A stretch of 64,000 bases of DNA from Budorcas taxicolor (GCF_023091745.1 NC_068920.1:122420622-122484621); one strand, 5' to 3'. Positions 49,601 to 56,145 are shown, counted from the first letter of the stretch. Notes: generated by a model not told the origin, from the sequence alone. Made by a program: numbers and translations.

Positions 49601-50406
49601 CTAGTGCTGCAGGCTTTTGACCAACCATCTGTATCCCAGTGGGGCAGAGGCTGGGTGTTTTTGAGCTGAGGGCTTTCTGTCCTAGAATTCCCCTTTGGGG
49701 TTGAAGAAAGCCTGAGGTGAAAATTACTTAATGAGGGCTTGTGCCAGACAAACTTTATTCAGTGGGGAGGGGGAAATCTAATCAGGCAGAGTTTTACTAA
49801 GGCATTATATTTCTGTTTGGTAACTGTTTTTTATTTTTGGCTGCGCTGCACAGCATGTGGGATGTTAGTTCCCCAGCCAAGAATCAAACCTGTGCCCCCG
49901 TGCAGTGGACTCTCTGAGTCCTAACCACTGGGCCACCAGGGAAGTCCCTAGTAGCATTTTAAAAGTACGCCTGGGTAGATTCTTTTAACCTTAAATAGAG
50001 CTGTGAGCTGTACACGGGTACAGTTAGGCATGTCTAACTGTAATGAACATACATAAATTCGGTGTGAGTTTTCAGAAGAGATTTCACCTCGGGCACAGAA
50101 AGCACTTAACACCAAGGTATGACAAGGTTCAGGGACTGGCGGAGGAGAAGATACTCAGGTCCCCACAGGTTGCTGTCTGCTTTGAGAGTGGATTTTCTCC
50201 CATTTGGCCTATAGCTAGAGTCACTTTAAGACACTTGCGTTTTTTCATTTGTCAACAGGAAACCGAAAAGAGAAGAGCACCTGAGCGAAGAAGCCATCAA
50301 GGTGATCGCCAGCCTTCCTGACCTAACATTCATGCATGCCAAGGTGTTGATGTTCCCGACCACCTTGACACCTTCCACAAGCTCCCAAGAGAAGGCAGAT
50401 GGATAA
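11683..50406 (+). CDS. AFTPH: Aftiphilin, nine coding exons (joined CDS)
   Basis: The joined exons are 11683-13614, 25903-26054, 28163-28289, 28703-28759, 31889-32011, 37295-37355, 38879-38962, 42903-43026 and 50259-50406. All introns are GT/AG, the phases match at every junction, and the total is 2808 nt (935 residues plus TAA); I recall the human protein as 936 residues. Known of the family: aftiphilin works in a complex with gamma-synergin and p200 (HEATR5B) on trans-Golgi and endosomal clathrin coats, and binds the AP-1 gamma ear, AP-2 and clathrin. Seen here: acidic FxxF motifs at residues 28-31, 231-234, 433-436, 477-480, 535-538 and 557-560; WNAF 571-574 and WAAF 584-587; a conserved C-terminal half from about residue 645; and a clathrin-box-like LLNLD at 824-828. 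There is no signal peptide or membrane segment, which fits a cytosolic coat accessory protein. No frameshift or internal stop was seen, so the gene looks functional. Identity is from sequence recognition, not a database search. Confidence 0.97.
14195..14372 (+). mobile_element. Bov-tA SINE with 22-nt target duplication
   Basis: A tRNA-Glu-type head ('ggcttccctggttgctcag') followed by the Bov-A body. The same 22-nt sequence, with one mismatch, lies at 14173-14194 and 14373-14394. The high identity suggests a fairly young insertion. Confidence 0.92.
15350..15510 (-). repeat. MIR SINE, reverse
   Basis: Shows the reversed MIR order: 'cagatcttagtttgaatcttgactc', then 'gacaaactactgaactgag', then 'gtctgtaaaaaggagataat'. 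It is diverged. Confidence 0.6.
16297..16359. other. Imperfect inverted repeat (hairpin)
   Basis: The outer arms are CTTCCCTA (16297-16304) and TAGGGAAG (16352-16359). The inner arms are AATTATTGCAA (16318-16328) and TTGCAATAATT (16334-16344), with a 5-nt loop. The two stems are separated by an asymmetric 13/7-nt internal loop. Confidence 0.6.
18153..18486 (-). repeat. Old LTR-like interspersed repeat, family uncertain
   Basis: Starts with 'gtattagtcaaaggttctcc' and ends with 'caagttaaaattagccatcaca', the ends of a common mammalian repeat that I read as an LTR-type (MaLR/ERVL-like) relic in reverse orientation. A GCAT-rich microsatellite sits at about 18202-18220. No viral coding sequence is present. 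Confidence 0.45.
19080..19697 (-). mobile_element. Bov-B LINE, 5'-truncated
   Basis: About 615 nt of the Bov-B 3' region in reverse orientation, from 'cagttcagttgcttgg' to 'ttgccatgatgtg'. Small deletions and stops interrupt the frames. Only a short possible target duplication (AATACA) is seen. Confidence 0.88.
19725..19920 (-). repeat. MIR SINE, reverse
   Basis: Begins 'aggctctggagtcaccctcc' and ends 'gtgttcaataaatgttagct', the reversed MIR layout with the usual 'gtgcttagcacagtgtcttg' block. Confidence 0.8.
20482..20580 (-). mobile_element. Short Bov-B 3' fragment
   Basis: About 100 nt of reversed Bov-B terminus with an internal deletion in the 'gtgtccgactctttgcgac' block. Confidence 0.75.
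20581..21589. other. Intron 2, nothing recognised
   Basis: A/T-rich sequence with homopolymer T runs and no convincing open frame, repeat or RNA gene. Confidence 0.5.
21590..21725 (+). repeat. MIR SINE fragment
   Basis: Has the MIR core: 'cttgagcacacacggagtg', then 'ttattcaccctgtgaggtag', then 'ctctgaaactgagtc'. Confidence 0.6.
21880..22215 (+). mobile_element. Ruminant-type L1 3' end
   Basis: Contains 'ggctgccaagagggaggga', 'gtatagtacagggaactat', 'cctgagtcactttgttg' and 'taaatcaactatacttt', the 3' end found in artiodactyl L1 copies. It ends in an A-rich tail. Confidence 0.75.
22377..22541 (-). repeat. hAT-Charlie-type DNA transposon remnant
   Basis: A short non-autonomous element: starts 'cagggatcagcaaactatgg' and ends 'aatctgccaactcctgctc', with the internal 'taaataaagtttcattgcaa' block. 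The family is recognised, but the exact subfamily name is uncertain. Confidence 0.65.
22768..22947 (+). mobile_element. Bov-tA SINE
   Basis: tRNA-like head plus Bov-A body, flanked by ATACCTAAGACC (22756-22767) and ATACATAAGACC (22948-22959), a 12-nt target-site duplication with one mismatch. Confidence 0.88.
22960..24074. other. Intron 2, nothing recognised
   Basis: A/T-rich sequence. The frames at 23111-23320 and 23500-23685 lack any recognisable domain or splice context and are treated as chance. Confidence 0.5.
24075..25140 (+). mobile_element. L1 3' end split by Bov-B
   Basis: 24075-24261 and 25099-25140 are the two halves of an artiodactyl L1 3' end ('actatatagcactgggga', then 'taactgagtcactttcctg'). 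A TG/TA microsatellite lies at 24174-24200. Confidence 0.75.
24262..25087 (+). mobile_element. Bov-B LINE, 5'-truncated, in L1
   Basis: 826 nt of Bov-B in + orientation, starting in the reverse transcriptase at the YADD region ('cagatatgcagatgacatc') and ending in 'gactaaactgaactga'. It is flanked by a perfect 11-nt duplication, ATAAATCAACT, at 24251-24261 and 25088-25098. Frames are broken by indels. Confidence 0.93.
25510..25719 (+). mobile_element. Bov-tA SINE
   Basis: tRNA-derived head ('ttccctggtggctcagac') and Bov-A body, flanked by TATGAGTAGTT at 25499-25509 and 25720-25730. It inserted only about 180 nt upstream of AFTPH coding exon 2. Confidence 0.92.
25903..26054 (+). CDS. AFTPH: AFTPH coding exon 2 (residues 645-695)
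   Basis: The acceptor is gatgcAG at 25901-25902 and the donor is GG|gtaagt at 26055; the length is 152 nt, ending in phase 2. It encodes TALLNRLERIFEACFPS and following residues, the start of the conserved C-terminal half that Pfam describes as the aftiphilin clathrin-binding region. The upstream pyrimidine tract is interrupted by a G run at 25882-25889, which is somewhat unusual this close to an acceptor. Confidence 0.95.
26317..26570 (+). mobile_element. Bov-A2 SINE, slightly truncated
   Basis: Two Bov-A units with the TTTCACTTTTCACTTTC linker. Flanking AGTATGATAG (26307-26316) and AGTATAATAG (26571-26580) form a 10-nt target duplication with one mismatch. Confidence 0.9.
26551..26572 (+). 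repeat. (AGC)n microsatellite in Bov-A2 tail
   Basis: Seven GCA/AGC repeats at the end of the Bov-A2. This is the typical ruminant SINE-linked trinucleotide repeat and is likely to vary in length between animals. Confidence 0.85.
26581..27499. other. Intron 3, nothing recognised
   Basis: T-rich sequence with a G-rich patch at 26994-27020. It may include heavily diverged repeat, but nothing could be assigned. Confidence 0.45.
27500..27830 (+). mobile_element. Old L1-like 3' fragment
   Basis: The order 'agtctaaggaaataac', 'gtaggattgtggctaaata' and 'attgaaaaaggtatgtatg' resembles ancient L1 (L1ME/HAL1-type) 3' sequence. The family is uncertain. Confidence 0.4.
28163..28289 (+). CDS. AFTPH: AFTPH coding exon 3 (residues 695-737)
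   Basis: The acceptor is tttgcAG at 28161-28162 and the donor is ATT|gtaagt at 28290; 127 nt completing the phase-2 codon and ending in phase 0. It encodes ELLDVWTELQD through to DTRNI, including a Trp/His/Tyr-rich stretch that is highly conserved in aftiphilin. Only 413 nt of intron separate it from the next exon. Confidence 0.95.
28703..28759 (+). CDS. AFTPH: AFTPH coding exon 4 (residues 738-756)
   Basis: A 57-nt microexon encoding 19 residues, LFTGNKKQP through YAAGL, in phase 0 on both sides. The acceptor is tatgtAG at 28701-28702 and the donor is gtaagt at 28760. Because both ends are phase 0, skipping would be frame-neutral, but the consensus donor suggests constitutive use. Confidence 0.93.
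28992..29272 (+). mobile_element. Bov-A2 SINE
   Basis: A complete two-unit Bov-A2 ending in a short GCA repeat, flanked by AGTGTTTATAA at 28981-28991 and 29273-29283 (perfect 11-nt target duplication). It inserted about 230 nt downstream of the 57-nt exon 4. Confidence 0.93.
29284..30569. other. Intron 5, nothing recognised
   Basis: A/T-rich with many T runs; no supported feature. Confidence 0.5.
30570..30737 (-). repeat. MER5A-type hAT DNA transposon
   Basis: Both termini of the family are visible as inverted ends ('cactggttctgagac' and 'ctttgagaaccactgg'). The 'gtgcattagaattgcttgg' and 'cagtgggtctggggtagg' blocks between them are in reverse orientation. Confidence 0.8.
30738..31888. other. 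Intron 5, nothing recognised
   Basis: Unassigned sequence up to the exon 5 acceptor; no coding or RNA signal was supported. Confidence 0.5.
31889..32011 (+). CDS. AFTPH: AFTPH coding exon 5 (residues 757-797)
   Basis: The acceptor is tttttcAG at 31887-31888 and the donor is CAG|gtaaaa at 32012; 123 nt, 41 codons, phase 0 on both sides. It encodes GMLEPTKEPLKPLSAAEK through TSDQFQ, with several Ser/Thr-Pro sites. It matches aftiphilin by recognition. Confidence 0.95.
32012..32874. other. Intron 6, 5' part
   Basis: A/T-rich. It contains a perfect short palindrome at 32451-32474 (AAATTTTATAA, 2-nt loop, TTATAAAATTT). Nothing else was recognised. Confidence 0.5.
32875..33190. repeat. Possible hAT-type DNA transposon relic
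   Basis: The 'gtgttccactgaacactaa', 'aaaacccta'-like and 'tggccatagaacccttttc' blocks resemble a diverged non-autonomous hAT family. This is weak evidence and the name is not assignable by eye. Confidence 0.3.
33191..35869. other. Intron 6, nothing recognised
   Basis: A long stretch without young repeats or a supported open frame. The reverse frame at 35207-35497 has no recognisable domain. Confidence 0.5.
35870..36180 (-). mobile_element. Old L1 (L1ME-like) fragment
   Basis: 'acaggaagttgcaaagat', 'gtatcttcaccagttttcc', 'gaccaccaccacagtcaaga' and 'tctcatcctggctgcc' follow the reversed L1ME 3' order. Confidence 0.6.
37026..37097. other. Two adjacent perfect stem-loops upstream of exon 6
   Basis: Stem 1: CTCAGATACACCATT (37026-37040) pairs perfectly with 37045-37059 across a TTTT loop. 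Stem 2: CAGTACAG (37074-37081) pairs with CTGTACTG (37090-37097) across 8 nt. A third copy of TCAGATACAC lies at 37066-37075. They sit about 200 nt before the AFTPH exon 6 acceptor. Confidence 0.8.
37295..37355 (+). CDS. AFTPH: AFTPH coding exon 6 (residues 798-818)
   Basis: The acceptor is caactctAG at 37293-37294 and the donor is GATG|gtacgt at 37356; 61 nt ending in phase 1. It encodes ESLPPVQFDWSSSGLTNPLD. The frame stays open past the donor to a TGA at 37433-37435 (see findings), so an alternative 3' end of this exon is conceivable. Confidence 0.94.
37356..37435 (+). other. AFTPH: Open read-through of AFTPH exon 6 into intron 7
   Basis: If the donor at 37356 is not used, the frame continues for 26 codons: the split Gly, then TSLRRASSARARVKKATKF and FRQTSLC overlapping at its last residue, to TGA at 37433-37435. 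The added tail is strongly basic and contains an RRAS kinase-type site. Use in a transcript is not shown by the sequence. Confidence 0.35.
38879..38962 (+). CDS. AFTPH: AFTPH coding exon 7, likely cassette exon with clathrin box
   Basis: 84 nt in phase 1 on both sides, so inclusion or skipping keeps the frame. It encodes A818 to P845, starting ASGGSTLLNLDFFGPVDD and followed by six serines (836-841). LLNLD (824-828) fits the clathrin-box pattern L-hydrophobic-x-hydrophobic-acidic. The acceptor atttcaAG at 38877-38878 has a poor pyrimidine tract, and the donor CAG|gtcagc is off consensus. Both point to regulated inclusion. I recall shorter annotated human isoforms that could correspond to skipping, but cannot verify this here. 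Confidence 0.93.
38963..40380. other. Intron 8, nothing recognised
   Basis: A/T-rich, with a G run at about 40316-40322. No supported gene or repeat. Confidence 0.5.
40381..40469 (-). mobile_element. Short Bov-B 3' fragment
   Basis: About 90 nt of reversed Bov-B terminus ('tcagtcgtgtccaactc' through 'cctgtccatcaccaa'). Confidence 0.8.
40470..42902. other. Intron 8, repeat-poor
   Basis: 2.4 kb without recognised young repeats. It is A/T-rich, and the small frames here lack splice context or domains. Confidence 0.5.
42903..43026 (+). CDS. AFTPH: AFTPH coding exon 8 (residues 846-887)
   Basis: The acceptor is actataAG at 42901-42902 and the donor is CCAG|gtaaaa at 43027; 124 nt, entering at phase 1 and leaving at phase 2. 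It encodes VDPELYELTTSKLEISTSS through STVEKTSTST. If exon 7 is skipped, the junction codon still reads Gly (G from exon 6 plus GT here). Confidence 0.95.
43850..43968 (+). mobile_element. CHR-type tRNA-Glu SINE
   Basis: A tRNA-Glu-like head ('gcagtccagtagttaagac', 'gggttcagtccctg' B-box region), then 'ttaagatcccacatgctgc' and an A-rich tail ('agccaaagaaaaaaaaaag'). Confidence 0.85.
43969..45599. other. Intron 9, nothing recognised
   Basis: Mixed-composition intron. The reverse frame at 44537-44731 (64 codons) has no recognisable domain and no splice support. Confidence 0.5.
45600..47480 (-). mobile_element. Old L1 (L1M) 3' region, split by Bov-B
   Basis: Reads as reversed L1M: 'gcaaggttgtgcgaccat' resumes after the Bov-B as 'ccaccatctaattccagaac', then 'ttcacttagcataat', 'gaacattcatgtacaagt', 'tttacattcccactaat' and 'catttccctgatggcc'. 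Long continuous L1 3' sequence with no intact frame. Confidence 0.8.
45705..46295 (-). mobile_element. Bov-B LINE, 5'-truncated
   Basis: About 590 nt of reversed Bov-B inside the L1. The imperfect flanking repeat is TGTGCGACCAT (45694-45704) and TGTGCAGCCAT (46296-46306), 9 of 11 identical. Confidence 0.88.
47481..48991. other. Intron 9, nothing recognised
   Basis: Unassigned sequence; the small frames look like chance. Confidence 0.5.
48992..49193 (-). mobile_element. Bov-tA SINE, reverse
   Basis: Bov-A body first, then the tRNA-derived head read backwards ('gtctgagccaccaaggaag'). Moderately diverged. Confidence 0.88.
49194..49824. other. Intron 9 segment with GC-richer core
   Basis: 49400-49700 is clearly more GC-rich than the surrounding intron and carries no recognised repeat. 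Its function is unknown. Confidence 0.45.
49825..49949 (-). mobile_element. CHR-type tRNA-Glu SINE, reverse
   Basis: Reversed A-rich tail ('ttttttatttttggctgcg'), 'cagcatgtgggatgttag', then the tRNA head ending 'gggccaccagggaagtccc'. Confidence 0.85.
50259..50406 (+). CDS. AFTPH: AFTPH coding exon 9, C terminus and stop
   Basis: The acceptor is gtcaacAG at 50257-50258. The exon completes R887 and encodes K888 to G935, starting KPKREEHLSEEAIKVIASLP and ending in QEKADG, with TAA at 50404-50406. The match to the aftiphilin C terminus is close to exact by recognition. It lies after a 7.2 kb intron. Confidence 0.96.
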
Positions 50407-50716
50407 CAGATGTGAACTGGACAGTTTCAATTGCTTTTCCTTCCCTCCAGCCCTTCCCTACCATCAAAAGCATACCTGCTCTAATTAAAAAAGAAAAAAT
50501 TTAAAGTTCAGCTGATTTGTTGGTAAGCCGCACTAGAAAGGTATACATAGTAATGTATATTTATTTACATACTGAAGTCATAAATTTATATTAGAAACAA
50601 ATGTAAATAATCGGGGGTGAACATTTTTGAAGATTTATTCTTTTTGTGTTGCTGGGGTGTATACATTTATGTCTTTGTGAAATACACTGGTGATGTCCTT
50701 CTTACACAACTTTTGA

Positions 50717-50722
50717 AATAAA
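50717..50722 (+). promoter_or_regulatory. AFTPH: Proximal polyadenylation signal AATAAA
   Basis: AATAAA about 310 nt after the stop codon, in an A-rich stretch. It could produce a short 3' UTR form. Confidence 0.5.
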
Positions 50723-51376
50723 AAATGAAAATTAAAAACCCAAATCTCCACTGTCTATGAAATCCCCTTCAGCCTTTTCAGATTTCATTGAATGTCGCAT
50801 TAATTTTTCATATTGTATATTGAATTACTTTTGCTATCATAAATAAGCTCCAAGTCCCTGTTTAATTTTTTTTTTAATTTTATGTGTGGTGGGTTTGTTT
50901 CAGGTCTGGCTTTTGTTACCATTTTTGTGCTCTTTTTTAATCTTTTCAATCTGGCCTATTGCTGTTTGACCTTTTGCAAGGTACTTGCATTGATTGGTCT
51001 TTTGTTATAGGGTGTGGATCATTGTCAGAACTTGATTGAAGGGGTTTAAAGAGATTGTGTCTGTTTTAAATCAGTTTGGTTTGGAGAAGGACCAAATTAC
51101 ATGAATGTCTTACAATGAAATTTACTTGTTACTGATTTTTTTTTTGTTGTTCTATTGTACCACTATTTTTTGAGGATTTTGCACAGTGTAAAATGACATA
51201 ATCATAGATTGCTATGGTTTAGGCTGTATATACAGTAAAAACTATGGGTTTTAAATGTTTGGGGAAATTCCTATGGAAAAAAGAAAGACATGTAGAAGAA
51301 CCTCTAACAAGGTTAATGTGCATGCCTAAGGTCTTTTGAGATTTCAGTGTGTAAATTTCCTTTTAGCTTACACAAA

Positions 51377-51382
51377 AATAAA
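51377..51382 (+). promoter_or_regulatory. AFTPH: Distal polyadenylation signal AATAAA
   Basis: AATAAA followed 20-40 nt later by a GT-rich downstream element (GGTGTCTG, then TTTGGT). This is the best candidate for the main transcript end. Confidence 0.65.
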
Positions 51383-51556
51383 ATAATTTAAAAGAAATTT
51401 AGCCTGGTGTCTGTACTTTGGTATCTGAGGGAAAATGTAATGAATTTGGACATTAAGTTTTATTTCATATTAATGTGTTTCAATCCAGAGAAAATCATTT
51501 GGTAGGGCTTTCACTTTATTAAAACCAAGAAGAATTAGAGTCTCACCCATAAGAAC

Positions 51557-51760
51557 TTGAAGTGAAAGTGAAGTCACTCAGTCGTGTCCAGCTCTTTGCG
51601 ACCCCATGGACACCAGGCTCCTCCGTCCATGGGATTTTCTAGGCAAGAGTACTGGAGTGGGTTGCCATTTCCTTCTCCAGGGAACTTCCCGACCCAGGGA
51701 TCGAACCCAGGTCTCCCACATTGTAGACAGACGCTTTCCGTCTGAGCCACCAGGGAAGTC
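51557..51760 (-). mobile_element. Bov-tA SINE, reverse
   Basis: Nearly complete Bov-tA with the head at the right end ('gtctgagccaccagggaagtc'). It is the first young repeat after the AFTPH 3' end. Confidence 0.9.
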
Positions 51761-52394
51761 AAACAACCCTTTAAATAGCTAAGCTGTTTTTATGTAGAAC
51801 ATGAGATCATACAAGAAATTTCCATGATTCATTATAATGTATCTTTGTCAGAATTGGTGAAGTTAAATAGGGATATATAGGGAATTTTTTTTCTTCCTAA
51901 GAAAATAATATGCATGAAACTAAGGTGAGCAGAAAATTTCTTAAAAGCACTTTTAAAATATTGTTACTAGGTTAGGTGTTGCTTTAGCAAAGTCACATAA
52001 CCCATTTCATTAGAAGCAGGCAATCAGCCCAACAGTAGTCCACCTCATCGGCTACGGGAATGTTCCATTGGAACTCTTCTGTACCTCTGTCATTGACAGA
52101 GATTCCTGTGTTGCCAGGTTATTACACGGGCCATTGCAACAGTTGCTGGAGTGTAATTTAAGTAAGGCCTGAAGCAACGATGCTTATCCAGTCCATCTCC
52201 TGCCATTTCCCCCATCGTTTTTTTCAGAGAAAGCTTTCCTTCAGAATAATCACAAGTTATCAGTGCCCAGTGGACCTTCTGAATGGAAGGATAAAAGTAT
52301 TCCTCAGCAGACTTTTACTTGTTTCAGTAAATTGAAGGTGAAGGGCTGCTTATACAGTCCATTACAACTAAAGTATAATGGTACCCTTCATCAG
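51761..52394. other. Intergenic sequence downstream of AFTPH
   Basis: No gene or repeat could be supported. Confidence 0.5.
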
Positions 52395-52585
52395 CCTAAG
52401 TTCAGAGCCTGTTTATTAGCTGTGATACCATGAGAAAGTTAATCAACTTCTCTGAGCCATAGTTCTACTATCTTTAAAAATGGGAATGATACCACCTACC
52501 TGTGGGGTTGATGTATTAAATAATAACTGTAAAACATTTATCACATGAGGAAACCATCAATAAATGATAGAGCATAGTTCACAAA
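52395..52585 (-). repeat. MIR SINE, reverse
   Basis: 'ttcagagcctgtttattagc', 'aatcaacttctctgagcca', 'aaatgggaatgataccacc' and 'atcaataaatgatag' follow the reversed MIR order. Confidence 0.75.
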
Positions 52586-53164
52586 ATCTATAAAGGCCCC
52601 TGTAGTCCCAGTAGATTCAAGAAGCAGTCACAGGAAACAGGATCACTTAAGTTACTGTGCTATAATTTAAAAGTGATCAACTGGACATTTCTCAAGAAAG
52701 TGCCCCTGCTTTAATGTAAATAATTGGTCTAAACTTTTCAGTAAGCCACACTTCCCTTTCGTGTGTCATATTGGCCTTTGATGTTTTAGTCACAACAGGT
52801 ACATTAACACTTGGTTGTCATAGGTTAAGGTCAGGGGTCTAGTCCTGAGGACCAAAAGTCTTAGCTTTTCAGCTTTCCATTTTTCAGCATTTCAGCTCAG
52901 CTTTGCACCAGATCAAGGCCTGAATTACACCGGAAAGCAATAACGAGCAGGGCTGGTGCAGGAAAAGCCTTGCGCATCTCCATGCAAATCTCAGCGACCG
53001 GAGAGCTTATTGGCTGCAAGTTTGTCTTGATCTTCAGCTGCTTCTCAGAGCAGCTGCCCATTTGTCCTTCTCAAAGTCAGCCAGAAGGACCCTGCAGAGG
53101 TGGGGAGAAGAAACCAAGGAGTCAGAGACCCTAAAAGCCAAGTCACACACAGTGAAGACCGATT

Positions 53165-53378
53165 TAGCCTCGGCTCAGACGGTAAAGAATCTGGATGCTT
53201 GCAGTGCAGGAGACTTGGCTTCAATCCCTGGATTGGGAAGATCCCCTGGAGAAGGGGAATGGCATCCCACTCCTGTATTCTTGCCTGGGAAAACCCACAG
53301 ATGGCTGCAAAGAGGAGCCTGGTAGGCTATCGATCATGGAGTCACGAAGACTCAGACACGACTGAGCGACTAACACAC
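53165..53378 (+). mobile_element. Bov-tA SINE
   Basis: Head 'cctcggctcagacggtaaag' and Bov-A body, ending 'cacgactgagcgactaacac', with a small internal insertion near 53300-53315. Confidence 0.85.
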
Positions 53379-54136
53379 CTTGTGTCTTCCACATCTTAAA
53401 ACCAGCACACTCATGCCCTAGAGTCTCGTCTTAACTTGATGGCCAAATCCAAACAGCCATACCAGTTAATTCAAGTCAAACTACAAAGTTATAGGAGAAA
53501 CTTCCCTAAATTGAGTCATGTGTCACTACTATTTTGTGAGTCATTCTTTTATAGAGAGACTTGTTCTTCCCTCTACATGGTTGTCATGCTCTTTATTTAG
53601 AACTTGTTGTCTTTTTGCTCCCTCATGTTTCTTGAATCAGGATTAGGCTTGGCTGTGAGTAACAAAACCCAAAAATACTACATATAATAAGACTCATACT
53701 TTCGTCACATTTTAACTTCTCTGAAATTGGAGTGTGTCATACAATTAGATGGGGTAGCTATTTAATTGGCAGCAGTTTCTTTTTCTTAGTGATATATAAA
53801 ATAATGCTCTCTTACATTCAATGACAGAGTTGGTGGGAAATGGTAATGGTGGCTTCAACATTAGTTTATTTCTCTTGCATGTACAACATCAGAAAACAGT
53901 CTGGGGATAGTAAAGAGGCTTCATAAGCTCATCCGAAATGGAAACTCTAAGCATCCTGTCCTGTGATTCTCAACACATGGTCGCTCTTATGCTCCAAGTA
54001 TTCTGTTGGGGGGTTCAGCTGCCAAGTCTGCATTCCAGCCATCGTGGGAGAAGGGCATACTCCTTTCTGCTAAGGACACTTTCCATAAGGTATAGACAGT
54101 ATTTCTAATTCCGACTCATTGACCAGAACTTAGTTG
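53379..54136. other. Intergenic, nothing recognised
   Basis: No supported feature. Confidence 0.5.
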
Positions 54137-54145
54137 CAGTGCCAT

Positions 54146-55188
54146 CAGTTTAGTTCAGTCGCTCAGTCGTGTCCGACTCTGTGACCCCATGGATTGCAGC
54201 ACGCCAGGCTTCTCTGTCCATCAGAACTCCCGGAGCTTATTCAGACTCATATCCATCGAGTCAGTGATGCCATCCAACGATCCCATCCTCTGTGGTCCCC
54301 TTTCTCCTCCCCTGTTTGATCTTTCCCAGAATCAGGGCCTTTTCAAATGAGTCATTTCTTCACATGGTGGCTAAAGTATTGGGAGTTTCAGCTTCAGCAT
54401 CAGTCCTTCCAATGAATATTCAGGACTGATTTCCTTTAGGATGGACTGGTTGGATCTCCTTGCAGTCCAAGGGAGTCTCAAGAGTCTTCAACACCACAGT
54501 TCAAAAGCATCAATTCTTCAGCCCTCAGCTTTCTTTATAGTCCAACTCTCACATCCTTACATAACTACTGGAAAACCATAGCTTTGACTAGATGGACTTT
54601 TGTTGGTAAAGTAATGTCTCTGCTTTTTAATATATTGTCTAGGTTGATCATAGCTTTTCTTTCAAGAAGCAAGTGCCTTTTCATTTCATGGCTGCAGTCA
54701 CCATCTGCAATAATTTTGGAGCCCCAAAAATAAAGTCTGTCACTGTGTTTCCATTATTTCCGCATCTATTAGCCATGAAGTGATGGGACCAGATGTCATG
54801 ATCTTAGTTTTCTGAATGAAGAGTTTAAAGCCAGCTTTTTCACTCTCCTCTTTCATCAAGAGGCTCTTCACTTCCTCTTCACTTTCTGCCATAAGGGTGG
54901 TGTCATCTGCGTATCTGAGGTTATTGATATTTCTCCCAGCAATCTTGACTCCAGCTTGTGCTTCATCCAGCCTGGCATGTCTCATGATGTACTCTGCATA
55001 CGAGTTAAATAAGTGGGATGATAGTATACAGCCTTGTCGTACTCCTTTTCCTATTTGGAACCAGTCTGTTGTTCCATGTCCAGTTCTAACTGTTGCTTCG
55101 TGATCTGCATACAGATTTCTCAGGAGGCAGGTCAGGTGGTCTGGTATTCCCATCTCTTTAAGAATTTTCCACAGTGTTGTGATTCACA
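54146..55188 (-). mobile_element. Bov-B LINE, longest copy with RT core
   Basis: About 1.04 kb of Bov-B in reverse orientation. The reverse strand keeps a 137-codon open frame (54740-55153) spanning a large part of the reverse-transcriptase core, including GVRQGCILSSHLFN and the catalytic YADD in NNLRYADDTTLMAES. The endonuclease domain is absent. CAGTGCCAT occurs at 54137-54145 and 55189-55197, a 9-nt target-site duplication. Confidence 0.92.
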
Positions 55189-55242
55189 CAGTGCCATATC
55201 TAACTGCAAAAGATATGCAGTACCATATCTAACTGCAAAAGA
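55189..55242 (+). repeat. Short tandem duplication at Bov-B junction
   Basis: The 25-nt sequence at 55189-55213 recurs with one mismatch at 55218-55242, 4 nt apart. The first copy starts with the Bov-B target-site duplication. Confidence 0.8.
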
Positions 55243-55569
55243 GACTGGGAAATACCTTTATCCTGGGTGGCCAACTTAAAGGGATTCTAGTAGTGAGGAA
55301 AGAGAGAACAGATGATGTAGGACAACCAGAAGTCTGAGTCACTCTTGTTTTTCACTTCTCGGTCCTTACACATAGCATGTCATGGAGCTAAAGTAGTACA
55401 TAGAGAAATGAGTTCTGGGATCATTGTCTCAGGCTGTGGCAATGCCTCAAATGGGATCTGTCAGCTTCCTGTTGGTTTTCCAAGGGGGAAAGGTCAATAG
55501 GAGGTAGCTCAGGTTTACCAGCACCTTTCAGAGGCACAAACGCTGAGACAAATCACAGGTGGAAGTAGG

Positions 55570-55720
55570 GAACAGTCTGGGGAGGTAGAAGGGACACCGG
55601 ATTAAGCTAAGAGTTGTGTGTTCTAAGTTTAGCTCTGCCACTAATCAGCTGTTAAGATCTTGGATAAATCCCTTTCTAAGTCGCAGGTACTTGATGCATA
55701 AAATGAGGGGTCGGAATCTA
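55570..55720 (-). repeat. MIR SINE, reverse
   Basis: 'tgtgttctaagtttagctc', 'tgccactaatcagctgt' and 'cataaaatgaggggtcgg' follow the reversed MIR order. Confidence 0.65.
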
Positions 55721-55741
55721 CAGAATCAAAAGCTAAAGGAG

Positions 55742-56145
55742 GAGGACTTCCCTGGTGTCCAGTGACTAAGGTTCTGCATTCCCAATGCAAGGGGCCTGGG
55801 TTTGATCCCTGGTGGGGAACTAGATCCTGCACGTGTGTTCAGTCACTAAGTCGTTTCCAACTCTTTGCGACCCCATGCCCTGTAGCCCACCAGGCTCCTC
55901 TGTCCATGGGATTCTCCAGGCAAGAATACTGGAGAGGATTGCCAGTTCCTGCTCCAGGAGATCTTCCTCACCCATGGATCGAGCCTGTCTTCTGCATTGT
56001 CCGGTGGGTTCTTACCACCGAGCCACCAGGGAAGCCCCCTAGACTCTGCGCTCCGTAACTAAAGCTCCCATATACCACAACAAAGACTGAGGATCCCAAG
56101 TGCCACAACTAGGACCTGAGTGGCCAAATGAAAAAAAAAAAAAAA
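55742..56145 (+). mobile_element. CHR-type SINE interrupted by Bov-tA
   Basis: The tRNA-Glu head (55742-55832) is separated from its 3' part (56038-56145, ending in an A tail) by a Bov-tA. The CHR element is therefore the older insertion. Confidence 0.75.
55833..56037 (-). mobile_element. Bov-tA SINE nested in CHR SINE
   Basis: Reversed Bov-tA, from 'gttcagtcactaagtcg' to 'ccgagccaccagggaagcc'. Confidence 0.85.

Larger units (their letters stand above)
50407..51400 (+). other. AFTPH: AFTPH 3' UTR
   Basis: An A/T-rich untranslated tail of about 1 kb, free of recognisable young repeats, which is notable because SINEs begin again at 51557. The end is inferred from the distal AATAAA at 51377-51382 followed by a GT-rich stretch after about 51400. 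The exact cleavage position is not visible. Confidence 0.8.
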
